Source of the DNA: Kaistella sp. 97-N-M2
GTDB lineage: Bacteria; Bacteroidota; Bacteroidia; Flavobacteriales; Weeksellaceae
Assembly: GCF_021513235.1 (NCBI RefSeq)
Contig: NZ_CP090976.1
Span: 744,001-808,000 of the forward strand
Length of the DNA stretch: 64,000 nucleotides
Direction of reading: 5' to 3'
Position numbers and translations under genes: made by a program. Shown piece by piece: positions 29,062-37,459 of the stretch. The number at the start of each line of letters is the position of its first letter. Positions within the stretch are counted from its first letter, which is position 1. Under the pieces are notes generated by a model, which was given only the letters and a program-made list of their open reading frames with translations, was not told where the DNA came from and did no database searches.

Positions 29062-30573
29062 ATGGAAATCACAACTTTACTTATTGGAATTATTTTAGGC
29101 GCAGTTCTTGGCGCCGTTGTTTTATATTTTGTCTTAAAATCTACGCATGTTCAACGAAAATCTTTCGATGAAATGAATCACGATTTTATCCGAACTCACT
29201 CAGACCTGGAAAATTCACTTACGAAAAGGAGCGAAATTGAAGCTTTTCTTCAGACGGAAAAACTCACCAATATTCAGCAGACGGAAATTTTAAACCAACT
29301 TAAAAATGAGATGGCCACCATTTCTGCGGTGAACAGTTCTCAGAATCAAAAGATTTCAGAATTGACTGAAGTTAATACCCTGCAAACGGCGGATCTGAAA
29401 AATTTACAGGAAGAAAAACAAGCGCTAATCGCTTTCAAAGCACAGCTTTCTGCCCAAAACGAACACCTTCAAAAACTCCTCGAAAATCAAAAAGAAGAAA
29501 TATCGAAAATGCAGGAGTTGGCAAAAAGTGAATTTCAAAATTTAGCCAATAAAATTCTGGAAGAAAAGACTGAAAAGTTTACGACTTTAAATCAACTGAA
29601 TCTCAAAAACATTTTAGAACCTTTTCAGGAAAAAATCGTAGAACTGCGGAATAAAGTCGGCGAAACTTATGACAAAGAATCGAAAGAGCGGTTTTCTTTG
29701 GGCGAAAAAGTAAAGGAATTGGCGCTGCTGAACCAGCAAATCTCCGAAGACGCAAAAAAATTAACGCGCGCTTTGAAAGGCGAAAGCAAGACACAGGGAA
29801 ACTGGGGCGAAATGATTTTGGAAAGTATTCTGGAGAAATCGGGTCTGGTGAAAGGCCGCGAATACTTTCTGGAACACGAACTTCGGGACGAAGATAACAA
29901 AGCTCTTTTCTCCGAATTTTCCGGAAAAAAAATGCGTCCGGACGCGGTGGTGAAATATCCCGACGAACGGAACGTCATCATCGACTCAAAAGTTTCGTTG
30001 ACCGCTTTTGTTGAACTGGTTGATGAAACTGATCCCGAGATTTATCAGGTGAAATTAAATCAGCACTTGAATTCTATTAAAAATCACATTAAGCAACTGA
30101 GCGAAAAAGCCTACGACGACTACGACAAATCTCTGGATTTTGTTATGATGTTTATTCCCAGCGAATCCGCTTACATCGCTGCAATGCAGGCCGATCCTGC
30201 TTTATGGAATTTTGCTTACGACCGGCGAATTCTTCTTTTAAATCCAAGCAATTTAATTACTTCACTAAAACTGGTTTCTGATCTTTGGAAAAGAGAATAT
30301 CAAAATAAAAATGCCGCCGAGATTGCGGAAAGAGGCGCAAAACTGTACGATAAGTTCGTGGGATTTGTAGAAAACCTGGAGAAGGTGGGAAAAAATATCG
30401 ATCAGGCAAAAAATGTGTATAACGATGCTTTCAAACAGCTTTCAACAGGCAACGACAATCTTATTACGCAAACCATTAAACTGAAAGGTCTGGGCATTAA
30501 AAACAAGAAAAACATCCCACAGAGTTTGGAAGAGTCTGCGGAGAATCTATTGGGTTTCGACGAGAATAATTAG
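29062..30573 (+). CDS. rmuC: DNA recombination protein RmuC
   Basis: RmuC limits inversions and rearrangements in E. coli and contains a predicted nuclease domain. The 503-residue protein begins with one membrane segment (LLIGIILGAVLGAVVLYFVL), followed by a long coiled coil to about residue 190, then the RmuC domain with QGNWGEMILESILEKSGLVK, MRPDAVVKYPDERNVIIDSK, and FVMMFIPSESAYIAAMQADP. A TATTTTTG box lies only 4 nt before the ATG. The next gene follows after its stop, whose codon is part of a promoter box. Confidence 0.93.
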   Translation: MEITTLLIGIILGAVLGAVVLYFVLKSTHVQRKSFDEMNHDFIRTHSDLENSLTKRSEIEAFLQTEKLTNIQQTEILNQLKNEMATISAVNSSQNQKISELTEVNTLQTADLKNLQEEKQALIAFKAQLSAQNEHLQKLLENQKEEISKMQELAKSEFQNLANKILEEKTEKFTTLNQLNLKNILEPFQEKIVELRNKVGETYDKESKERFSLGEKVKELALLNQQISEDAKKLTRALKGESKTQGNWGEMILESILEKSGLVKGREYFLEHELRDEDNKALFSEFSGKKMRPDAVVKYPDERNVIIDSKVSLTAFVELVDETDPEIYQVKLNQHLNSIKNHIKQLSEKAYDDYDKSLDFVMMFIPSESAYIAAMQADPALWNFAYDRRILLLNPSNLITSLKLVSDLWKREYQNKNAAEIAERGAKLYDKFVGFVENLEKVGKNIDQAKNVYNDAFKQLSTGNDNLITQTIKLKGLGIKNKKNIPQSLEESAENLLGFDENN

Positions 30574-30578
30574 ATTTG
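30550..30578 (+). promoter_or_regulatory. promoter of the RNA methyltransferase gene
   Basis: TTG (30550-30552), an 18-nt spacer and TAGATTTG (30571-30578) fit the Bacteroidota promoter. The TAG is at once the stop codon of rmuC. The TTG within the -7 box is not a start codon. Confidence 0.6.
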
Positions 30579-30599
30579 CACCTTGAAGTCACAAAAAAT

Positions 30600-31370
30600 A
30601 TGCTAATTGAAAGCCTGCACAACGAAAAAGTAAAAAACCTCACCCGCCTGATTACGGATAACAGATTCCGAAAAAAGTCCGGCTTTTTTGTGGTCGAAGG
30701 CCAACAGGAAAATGAAAGGGCACTTACTTTCGGCTATCAAAGCGAGGAGTTTTTTATTTGCGAAAGCATTTATGAGGGAGATTCTCCGAAAGGAAAAATC
30801 ACTTTAGTATCCGGAAAAGTTTACGAAAAATTAGCGTATCGCGGAAGTTCGGAAGGAATTATCGGCGTTTATCACACAAAAAATACGGGTCTGGACCAAT
30901 TTAAACCGAAGGAAAACGCCGCAATCATTATTTTAGAAAGCGTTGAAAAGCCCGGAAACCTTGGAGCTATTTTACGAAGTTGTGAAGCCTTTGGCATCGA
31001 TGCCATTATTGTTACCGATCCCAAGACCGATTTTTATAATCCGAACGTCATCCGCTCCAGCGTCGGCTGTTTATTTGGGATGAACTTCTTTCAGTCGGAC
31101 AACGTGAAACTTCTCGAGTTTTTGAAAAGCAATCACTTTAAGATATTCACCACTTTGATGGACGAGAGCGCAGAAGATCTTTATAAAAAGAATTTTACAG
31201 AAAGAACGGCCCTACTTTTCGGCACGGAACATTCGGGGTTAAGCCACTTTTGGGTGGGCAAAGGCGAAAATACATTAATTCCTATGGCCGGAAGTATCGA
31301 TTCCTTGAATATAAGCAATGCCGTTGCGATAAGCTGTTATGAGATTTTGCGCCAGAAACTTCAGCGTTAA
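30600..31370 (+). CDS. TrmH/SpoU-family RNA 2'-O-methyltransferase
   Basis: The 256-residue protein has the substrate-binding N-terminal part (LHNEKVKNLTRLI ... KSGFFVVEGQQE, the SpoU_sub_bind pattern) and the SPOUT methyltransferase domain with motif 1 ESVEKPGNLGAILRSCEAFG, motif 2 LLFGTEHSGLS, and motif 3 IPMAGSIDSLNISNAVAIS. Such enzymes methylate ribose 2'-OH of rRNA or tRNA; the target cannot be told from sequence. I placed the start at the ATG 30600 because the TTG eight codons upstream lies inside a promoter box. The gene lies directly after rmuC. Confidence 0.92.
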   Translation: MLIESLHNEKVKNLTRLITDNRFRKKSGFFVVEGQQENERALTFGYQSEEFFICESIYEGDSPKGKITLVSGKVYEKLAYRGSSEGIIGVYHTKNTGLDQFKPKENAAIIILESVEKPGNLGAILRSCEAFGIDAIIVTDPKTDFYNPNVIRSSVGCLFGMNFFQSDNVKLLEFLKSNHFKIFTTLMDESAEDLYKKNFTERTALLFGTEHSGLSHFWVGKGENTLIPMAGSIDSLNISNAVAISCYEILRQKLQR

Positions 31371-31371
31371 G

Positions 31372-31404
31372 CAAAAAAAAACCGCTTCTCGAAGAGAAAC
31401 GGTT
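31372..31404 (-). terminator. terminator of the Ala-rich lipoprotein gene
   Basis: Stems AACCG/CGGTT and TTCTC/GAGAA with one mismatch and a GAA loop (31380-31404) are followed on the minus strand by eight T. It ends the minus-strand lipoprotein transcript and may also serve the convergent methyltransferase gene. Confidence 0.75.
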
Positions 31405-31424
31405 AATTTGTAAGTAATTACTAA

Positions 31425-31751
31425 TTATTTAGTAGATTCTTTTACATCGTTAGCAGCACCAGCAGCAGCATCAGCAGCACCTTTAGCAGCATCAGCAGCA
31501 CCTTTGGCAGCATCTTTAGCTACGTCAGCACCAGCAGCAGTAGTTGCAGAAGCAGCATCTTTAGCAGCATCAACTGTTACAGAAGCAGCAGAATCAACAA
31601 CCATAGCAGCAGAATCAGCTACAACAGCAGCAGAATCAGCTAAAGAAGCAGTAGCAGAATCAGCAGCGTTAGCAGTTTCTACAGTTTCAGTTTTTTTACA
31701 AGCTACAAGAGCTAAAGCAGCGAAAGCAGCTACGAATAATGACTTTTTCAT
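31425..31751 (-). CDS. small Ala-rich lipoprotein with heptad repeats
   Basis: The 108-residue product has a clear lipoprotein signal (MKKSLFVAAFAALALVAC, Cys18). The mature part is more than half Ala and shows a seven-residue period: ADSAAVV, ADSAAMV, VDSAASV, then AKDAAKG, AADAAKG, AADAAAG. It should form long helices, possibly a coiled coil, and it ends with Lys. I know no assigned family. The design recalls small periplasmic coiled-coil lipoproteins such as Lpp or the stress-related Ala-rich LEA-like proteins, but this is inference. It has its own TACCTTTG box and terminator, so it is a single-gene unit. Confidence 0.8.
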   Translation of the reverse strand: MKKSLFVAAFAALALVACKKTETVETANAADSATASLADSAAVVADSAAMVVDSAASVTVDAAKDAASATTAAGADVAKDAAKGAADAAKGAADAAAGAANDVKESTK

Positions 31752-31808
31752 AATAAATTAAATTTAATTGTTTTGTTGTAATAATAATGTTCAGCGATAT
31801 GAACAGGA

Positions 31809-31816
31809 CAAAGGTA
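31809..31816 (-). promoter_or_regulatory. -7 box of the Ala-rich lipoprotein gene
   Basis: TACCTTTG on the minus strand matches TAnnTTTG and lies about 58 nt upstream of the ATG. A TTTG at the expected -33 distance was not seen. Confidence 0.5.
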
Positions 31817-31830
31817 TACTGAGTTTTAAA

Positions 31831-31862
31831 TTTGTTTTAGAAAATTAATTGTAATATATTTG
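31831..31862 (+). promoter_or_regulatory. promoter of the membrane protein/lipoprotein pair
   Basis: TTTG (31831-31834), a 20-nt spacer and TATATTTG (31855-31862) form a full Bacteroidota promoter. The leader to the TTG start at 31922 is about 55 nt. Confidence 0.75.
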
Positions 31863-31921
31863 TAAAATCGTTTTACAAAATAAACATCCTGATAATCAAA
31901 TTCTTACATAATTTTTAGCCA

Positions 31922-33088
31922 TTGAGCGATTTAGATTTATTACACTTTGAACAGCTAAAAAGCGAGGTACAAACTCAATATTTAGAAAATCACACGCCTT
32001 CCTTCGATGATATTTCGAAGTGGAAGGGCATAGATATCATTTACTTTCAGGAAGATTTACGAAAAATAGCGAAAGGAAACATCAGCGAAAAATCGTTTTA
32101 CACCTACTTTAAAACTTCTCCGGTAACCAAGCTTCCGCGCATTGATATGTTGAATATTCTCAGTATTTACGCGGGTTACGTATCGTGGTACGACTTCAAA
32201 AAAAATCATTTGTTTACAGATGAAATTTTAAAAGAGTTTGAAGATTTAGAACAAACTGAGATCAATCAACTGGAAAAAGAAGTCGAAAATTCAGAAGATT
32301 TAGGTACCGAGGAGAAAACTACGGAAAATTTAGTAAAATCACCCGAAGAGCTTTCAACAATTCGCTTCGAAAACACTGATTTACAAAATACAAATACTGA
32401 AAATCAATCTGTTAGTAAAATATCAGAGAAATTTGAGACTGATAAAAATAAGGATATCCGCTCCACCGTTTCTCTTGTAAAAAAATATCTGTGGTTGGGA
32501 ATTTCGGCAATTCTTGCCGTTTTGGTTGGCATCTTAGGTTTCAAGGACGAACTTTTCAGTAAAAAATTCTATTACAGTTTTATTGATGCCGATCGAAACT
32601 CAAAAATCAATGCCGAACTTCAGGTTCAGATTATAAAAGAAAACGAATCGCCCATCCTCTACGTGGCGAAACCGAACGAACCTTTTGTATACACTACGAA
32701 ATCCAAGACCTTAACGATGGTGGTGTCGTCGCCTTATTACAGGACCGACACGATTCAAAGAAATCTCGAAAGCGCGCCGGAAGCGGAAAATATAGAGCTG
32801 AAGCCAAACGATTATGCAATCATGCTGTTTTACTACTCCAAATCGCTAAAAGATTTAAAAAAGAAACGGGAAAGTTTAAACTACTTGATCAACGACAACG
32901 CTTTAATCTATCAGGTTTTCGACAATCAGTTTTACGGCGTGGAAACGATGAATAAGCAGCGGTATATCAATCTCGTCACGCTTCCCTCGGCTTCTCTGGA
33001 AAATCTCGACGTGATTGATACGCAAACAGACAAAGCCGGGAAAATTGTTATGATTAAATTTAAAATTGACACTGATGAAGAAAAATAA
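31922..33088 (+). CDS. membrane-anchored protein with putative cytosolic regulatory domain
   Basis: The 388-residue protein has a cytosolic N-terminal domain (about residues 5-96) ending in IDMLNILSIYAGYVSWYDFK, a pattern seen at the N-terminus of various Bacteroidota proteins and possibly helix-turn-helix-like. An acidic linker (100-180), one membrane segment at about 187-207 (KKYLWLGISAILAVLVGILG) and a 180-residue outside domain follow. I do not recognise the family. The start is a TTG, because no ATG occurs before residue 76 and a full promoter lies upstream. Its end overlaps the following lipoprotein gene by 14 nt, so the two products probably act together. Confidence 0.75.
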   Translation: MSDLDLLHFEQLKSEVQTQYLENHTPSFDDISKWKGIDIIYFQEDLRKIAKGNISEKSFYTYFKTSPVTKLPRIDMLNILSIYAGYVSWYDFKKNHLFTDEILKEFEDLEQTEINQLEKEVENSEDLGTEEKTTENLVKSPEELSTIRFENTDLQNTNTENQSVSKISEKFETDKNKDIRSTVSLVKKYLWLGISAILAVLVGILGFKDELFSKKFYYSFIDADRNSKINAELQVQIIKENESPILYVAKPNEPFVYTTKSKTLTMVVSSPYYRTDTIQRNLESAPEAENIELKPNDYAIMLFYYSKSLKDLKKKRESLNYLINDNALIYQVFDNQFYGVETMNKQRYINLVTLPSASLENLDVIDTQTDKAGKIVMIKFKIDTDEEK

Positions 33089-33659
33089 TAAATTGATCCT
33101 TATTTTATCGACCTTTCTTTTGATGATTCTCGCTTGCACAAAAGAAAATACGCAAATATCCGATCTTCAAAAAGTTAGAAATAATACGAACGAAAAATTT
33201 TACCCGGCCACAAAAATGGACAGTGCGCAGGCGATTTCGTTTATTACAAAGCAGAAAATTCAGGAACTCCTGGATCTTTCCACGCTTTACACTTCGGGAA
33301 ACCGCGATACGGAAATCGATTCCGTGATCTATGCCCAAATGAAAAGTTATTTCGCTGAAAGCGATTCTAACAAACTTCAGCCTATTTTGAAACAGCTCGA
33401 CAGTTTTAAAGTCAAAAACGTAAAAGTGGGAAATATCGAAGTGACGAAAAAAATCACCGATAAAGACACTTTGGATTTTGCCAAATTTGACGTGGAGTAC
33501 TTCGATTCGCGAGACCGGCTTATCGGAAAGTTTGAGAAAAATGCGCAGTATATGCTGAAACTTTCGCCCGTGAAATTTAAAAAAGAATTTAAATTTTATT
33601 TTGTGGATTTCGACATTCAGCCGCGGAAAGACAGCACTTCAGTAGGCGTTACCAAATAA
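33075..33659 (+). CDS. lipoprotein of unknown function
   Basis: The 194-residue product has a lipoprotein signal (KLILILSTFLLMILAC) followed by TKENTQISDLQKV. The mature part is charged, mixed alpha/beta, with VKNVKVGNIEVTKKITDKDT and no catalytic motif. The ATG at 33075 overlaps the preceding gene by 14 nt, which indicates translational coupling. Its 3' end overlaps the convergent cyclo-ligase gene by 43 nt. Function unknown; a partner of the preceding membrane protein is the best guess. Confidence 0.75.
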   Translation: MKKNNKLILILSTFLLMILACTKENTQISDLQKVRNNTNEKFYPATKMDSAQAISFITKQKIQELLDLSTLYTSGNRDTEIDSVIYAQMKSYFAESDSNKLQPILKQLDSFKVKNVKVGNIEVTKKITDKDTLDFAKFDVEYFDSRDRLIGKFEKNAQYMLKLSPVKFKKEFKFYFVDFDIQPRKDSTSVGVTK

Positions 33660-34183
33660 TCTAGGGGAATATCACCTTCGAAAACATCATCAATTTTTTC
33701 TGCCGGCGGAAAGATGCTGACGCCTATTTTCAAAGCTTTTGAACTGATGTTCCCGAAAAATTCATCGTAAAATCCCTTTCCGTAACCCACGCGATTACCC
33801 TTGTCATCGCAATAAAGTAAAGGCGTGATGACAAAATCAAAATCTTTTTCTTCCGAATCGATGTTGCTTTCGGGTTCCAGAATATTCCAGAAACTTTTAA
33901 TATAAGCGGTTTCGCGCGTAATCTCAACAGAAATTAATTTCCCATGGGAAATTTTCGGAACATATACCCTAATTTGATGATCAAAAAAATACTGGATAAA
34001 AATCCGCGTATTGATCTCTTTTTTCTCCGTAATAGGCAAAAAACAGTGTATTTTTTGAGAGGGCACCGGTTTAAATTGTACTAAAAAATTTTCAAATATT
34101 TTCTCGGATAAAGACAAAACCTCATCTTGCGATAAGGTTTGCCGTTTTTCAGTATATCGTATTCTTAAATCAGATTTTGTCAT
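33617..34183 (-). CDS. fthC: 5-formyltetrahydrofolate cyclo-ligase
   Basis: The enzyme converts 5-formyl-THF to 5,10-methenyl-THF with ATP, returning stored folate to the one-carbon pool. The 188-residue protein contains DKGNRVGYGKGFYDEFF, the typical ATP-binding/active-site loop of the MTHFS family, and LPITEKKEINTR near the N-terminus. Its C-terminal codons overlap the convergent lipoprotein gene by 43 nt. It follows trhO in the opposite-side arrangement without shared promoter evidence. The symbol fthC is the E. coli name (ygfA). Confidence 0.92.
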   Translation of the reverse strand: MTKSDLRIRYTEKRQTLSQDEVLSLSEKIFENFLVQFKPVPSQKIHCFLPITEKKEINTRIFIQYFFDHQIRVYVPKISHGKLISVEITRETAYIKSFWNILEPESNIDSEEKDFDFVITPLLYCDDKGNRVGYGKGFYDEFFGNISSKALKIGVSIFPPAEKIDDVFEGDIPLDYLVTPTEVLSFRG

Positions 34184-34223
34184 GGAGCAGTCTTTAGGTA
34201 TCTAAGTTACGCCAAAGTTTAAA

Positions 34224-35577
34224 TTACGCCTCCAAAATTTTGTATAATTTATCGGACAACCGGATTCTAAAGGGCGTTTCGAAGGTGATCTGATCGCCGG
34301 ACTGTGCGGTTTCGCAAGCTTTCCCGTTAGCGAATAGTTTTGTCACTGTCATTTTCTGCTCACCAGTCGTGGGACCCGAGATTAAAATTTCATCGCCAAG
34401 CGAAAGTTCTTTGTTTTCGAGAAGAAACTGCGCAATTTTCGATTTGGTATAATAATGTTCGGCTTTTCCGAGCAACACTTTTTTAACTGCAATTTTCTGC
34501 CGGATATTTTTTGCTTTCGCCAAAGGTTTCTGTGGCAGATCTCCGGAATTTTTAAACTTCAAAGCTTCCGATTTTCCTTTTTTGAAAATTTTATTTCCAA
34601 CTTGTTTTCCGCGTCGCAGTTTAATCTGTTCAGCTTCCGGCAAATGTGTTATTTGCAAACATTCTACAGAGCAACAGTTCTCCATGGCGGCCTGACAGTC
34701 ATCGCACTGGATAAAAAGCAGATGGCACGCATCATTGGCGCAATTGGTATGGTTATCACACGGCTTGCCGCACTGGTGACACTGCGAAACAATATCATCG
34801 GTAATCCGTTCTCCCAACCGATGATCGAAAACAAAGTTTTTCCCGATGAATTTACTCTCGATCTGTTCTTCTTTAATCTGGCGCGTGTATTCAATGATTC
34901 CACCTTCCAGCTGATAAACGTTTTTAAAACCCTGATGTTTGAAATAAGCACTGGCTTTTTCACACCGGATTCCGCCTGTACAATACATTAAAAGGTTTTT
35001 ATCTTCCTTAAAATCCTGTAACTGCTCGTTGATAATAGGTAAACTTTCTCTAAAAGTTTCCACATCGGGCGTGATCGCACCTTCAAAATGCCCGACTTCA
35101 CTTTCGTAATGATTTCTGAAATCGACAACAATTGTGTTTGGATCTTCGAGCAAACTATTAAATTCCTGTGCTTTGAGATGAATGCCTTTGTTGGTAACAT
35201 CAAAAGTTTCATCATTCAAACCATCGGCGACAATTTTGTGCCGAACTTTTATGGTCAACTTTAAAAAGGAATGGTCGTCCTGCTCTACGGCAACATTCAG
35301 GCGAATGCCCTTCATAAAATCATACCCTTCCAGCGTTTCGCGGAAAGCATCGATGTTTTCGGCGGGAATACTCATCTGAGCATTGATGCCTTCGTGAGCG
35401 ACATAAATACGCCCAAGCGCATCCAGGGCGTTCCAGGCTATAAATAATTCGTCGCGAAATTTTTTTGGGATCCAGGATTTTGGCGTACGCATAGAAAGAC
35501 AAAGTAAGACGTTGCTTACCGGCTTCATCAATAAGTTGAGCTCTTTCTTCTGCGCTTAAGGTGTTGTACAGTTGCAT
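34224..35577 (-). CDS. trhO: tRNA uridine(34) hydroxylase TrhO, interrupted by a one-base frameshift
   Basis: TrhO makes 5-hydroxyuridine at tRNA position 34. The N-terminus MQLYNTLSAEERAQLIDE ... LTLSFYAYAKILDPKK is read from 35577, but then the frame leaves the gene; the remainder FRDELFIAWNALDALGRIYV to LYKILEA continues in another frame down to 34224. The two parts join at a run of seven A (coding strand; 35460-35466) and one A fewer would restore a 450-residue protein. The rhodanese domain has the catalytic-type loop YCTGGIRCEKA, followed by a Cys-rich region (CHQCGKPCDNHTNC) and a C-terminal extension. It is either a sequencing error, a real mutation, or a slippage site. Confidence 0.88.
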
Positions 35578-35612
35578 GCTATAAACGGTTTAAGGGTAGA
35601 AAATTGTGAGCG

Positions 35613-35620
35613 CAAAGATA
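35613..35620 (-). promoter_or_regulatory. -7 box of trhO
   Basis: TATCTTTG on the minus strand matches TAnnTTTG and lies about 36 nt upstream of the ATG at 35577, supporting that start rather than the internal one at 35531. Confidence 0.5.
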
Positions 35621-35666
35621 AGAAAATAGATTTGAAAATTGAATAAGTGCGTATGCAGCGACTTTT

Positions 35667-35786
35667 GGGCAGCTTTATCCGCCCTCCGTTCCCGCTTTTT
35701 TTGGTTTTGCGGCCAGAGCAGAGCACTCCATCAAAATCTTCCGAAGCCGCAAAACCAAAAAAGAGCTCCACTCAGGTCGGGCTGCG
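35667..35786. repeat. structured dispersed element, copy A1
   Basis: The left flank (35667-35695, starting GGGCAGCTTTATCCGCC) matches copy A2 in 27 of 29 positions and the right flank (35757-35786, AAAAAAGAGCTCCACTCA then GTCGGGCTGCG) in 29 of 30. Between them a perfect 17-bp stem (35697-35713 with 35746-35762) has a sequence quite unlike that of A2. An outer GCAGC/GCTGC pairing is possible. The T-run lies in the 5' arm on both strands, so this is not a classical terminator. It fills the gap between the GlmU-like gene and trhO. Confidence 0.8.
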
Positions 35787-35831
35787 ACACGAGCGGTCTT
35801 CTGTTGAAACTTACTTTTAGGTAAAAAAAAA

Positions 35832-36992
35832 TTAGAATTCTGTATAAATATGTTTCAGCATATTTCTGTCGGCTTCTGTAAACTCAACTTTCCGTCTCGC
35901 CATCGCTAATTTTGCAACTTCGTAGGCTTTTTCCAAATTGAATTTTTCATCACCTTTCATGCCACCCCAGGAAAAACTTTCGATCAGATTGGGCGGAAAT
36001 CCACTTTTAAAAATATTCGCCGCCACGCCCACCACAGTTCCTGTATTTAATTGTGTATTGATCGCGGTTTTCGAATGATCGCCCATAATTAATCCCGCAA
36101 ACTGAAGTCCGGTGTTCGCGAAACGCTTCGTTCTGTAATTCCACATTTTCACTTCAGCGTAATTATTTTTTAGATTTGAGGAATTGGTGTCTGCACCAAT
36201 ATTGCACCATTCGCCTATCACCGAATTCCCGACAAAGCCGTCGTGCCCTTTATTCGAATAGCCAAAGATCACGATGTTATTAACTTCGCCACCAACTTTA
36301 CAGTGCGGACCAATGGTGGTCGCGCCATAAATTTTCGCGCCCAAATTGAACTTAGATTCTTCGCAAAGCGCAATCGGGCCGCGCAGGTTACAGCCTTCCA
36401 TCACTTCGGCGTTTTTACCAATATAAATTTTACCCGTTTTTGCATTTAACGTCGAAAATTCTATCGTTGCGCCTTCTTCGATAAACAAATCGGCGGGTTC
36501 ACCCAGAAATCCGTTCGTCGCCGAAAGTTCTGCCGAATTTCTGCCTTTCGTCAACAGTTCGAAATCAAAATTAATGGCTTTTTCATTATAAGAAAATAGA
36601 TCGGTTGGCTGCTTGAAAAACAGAAGTTCCTCATGAATGTCCGTCATTTTTTCGATCTGATTCAGGGAGAAATTTTCGATGTTGATTTTCGCCGCAAGCA
36701 GTTCGTTTTCATAAACGAGCGCTTCGCCTTTTTGCAGCTCTTTTATCTGCTGCAAAACGTTTTCACTCGGCAGAAAATTCGGAACAAGCAAAAGACTTTC
36801 TGTGTTTGCAGGCTTGGGAAATTTTTCCTGCAGATAATCTTCCGTGAGGTACGAAATCTCCTCTGTATTCAGCAATTTCTGCCATCTTTCCGAGAAAGTT
36901 AACATTCCGCACCGCATTTCTGCAACTGGTCTTGTAAAAGTAAGCGGTAAAAAATCTTCCCAAAACTGGGCATCAGAAAAAGCAATTTGCAT
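35832..36992 (-). CDS. GlmU-like putative sugar nucleotidyltransferase with left-handed beta-helix
   Basis: The 386-residue protein starts with a shortened nucleotidyltransferase-like domain: MQIAFSDAQFWEDFLPLTFT then RPVAEMRCGMLTFSERW. The C-terminal half, from about residue 185, has hexapeptide repeats (FSTLNAKTGKIYIGKNAEVM, CNLRGPIALCEESKFNLGAK, VVGVAANIFKSGFP). This is the GlmU-family protein common in Flavobacteriia (PF13562 type), which lacks the complete GlmU active-site set, so its substrate is unknown. A TAAATTTG box lies at 37068-37075. Element A1 separates it from trhO. Confidence 0.85.
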   Translation of the reverse strand: MQIAFSDAQFWEDFLPLTFTRPVAEMRCGMLTFSERWQKLLNTEEISYLTEDYLQEKFPKPANTESLLLVPNFLPSENVLQQIKELQKGEALVYENELLAAKINIENFSLNQIEKMTDIHEELLFFKQPTDLFSYNEKAINFDFELLTKGRNSAELSATNGFLGEPADLFIEEGATIEFSTLNAKTGKIYIGKNAEVMEGCNLRGPIALCEESKFNLGAKIYGATTIGPHCKVGGEVNNIVIFGYSNKGHDGFVGNSVIGEWCNIGADTNSSNLKNNYAEVKMWNYRTKRFANTGLQFAGLIMGDHSKTAINTQLNTGTVVGVAANIFKSGFPPNLIESFSWGGMKGDEKFNLEKAYEVAKLAMARRKVEFTEADRNMLKHIYTEF

Positions 36993-37067
36993 AGAATAAA
37001 TTTGATGATGGATAAATGGTAATCGCTGACAGACAATAAATTCCTGGATGCCAGCGCGAACTTCTTA

Positions 37068-37075
37068 CAAATTTA
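37068..37075 (-). promoter_or_regulatory. -7 box of the GlmU-like gene
   Basis: TAAATTTG on the minus strand lies about 75 nt upstream of the start, directly after the rpmE2 terminator. No TTTG was found at the matching -33 position. Confidence 0.45.
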
Positions 37076-37080
37076 CAATA

Positions 37081-37108
37081 AAAAAAATCTCTCAGAAAAA
37101 CTGAGAGA
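37081..37108 (-). terminator. terminator of rpmE2
   Basis: An 8-bp stem (37088-37095 with 37101-37108), an A5 loop and seven T on the minus strand after the stem. It lies 27 nt after the rpmE2 stop. Confidence 0.85.
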
Positions 37109-37134
37109 CCTTAATATCTTTATGGACGCAAGAA

Positions 37135-37386
37135 TTACTTTGCGTATTTTTTGTATTTGTTCATAAATTTATCAACTCTACCGGCAGTGTCGACTAATTT
37201 TACTTTCCCTGTGTAAAAAGGGTGAGAAGTTGAAGAGATCTCCATTTTGATCAATGGGTAAGTTTCTCCTTCGTACTCTATAGTGTCTTTTGTATCTGAT
37301 GTAGATTTGCAAAGAAACATTTCGTCGTTACTCATATCTTTGAAAACAACAAGTCTATAATTTTCCGGGTGGATTCCGTTTTTCAT
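37135..37386 (-). CDS. rpmE2: 50S ribosomal protein L31 type B
   Basis: L31 bridges the large-subunit central protuberance and the small-subunit head. The 83-residue protein begins [20 protein letters not shown] and contains [20 protein letters not shown] then [10 protein letters not shown], the type B pattern. It lacks the zinc Cys set of type A L31. Type B L31 replaces type A under zinc limitation in some bacteria; whether that happens here cannot be seen. It has its own promoter and terminator. Confidence 0.96.
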   Translation of the reverse strand: MKNGIHPENYRLVVFKDMSNDEMFLCKSTSDTKDTIEYEGETYPLIKMEISSTSHPFYTGKVKLVDTAGRVDKFMNKYKKYAK

Positions 37387-37459
37387 AATAAAAAGTTTAA
37401 TAAATTAAAGTTTTGCTTCAGAAATAGTAATGGACATTCCTCTGCTAATTTTTAGACCG

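Noticed and set aside
31504-31761. An 85-codon Ala/Ser/Thr-rich open frame opposite the Ala-rich lipoprotein
   Set aside because: The GCA/GCT repeats read as open frames on both strands; only the minus-strand product has a lipoprotein signal, a -7 box and a terminator.
35696-35762. The strong hairpins of A1 and A2 as rho-independent terminators
   Set aside because: On both strands the T-run is in the 5' arm and the A-run in the 3' arm, the wrong order for a terminator.
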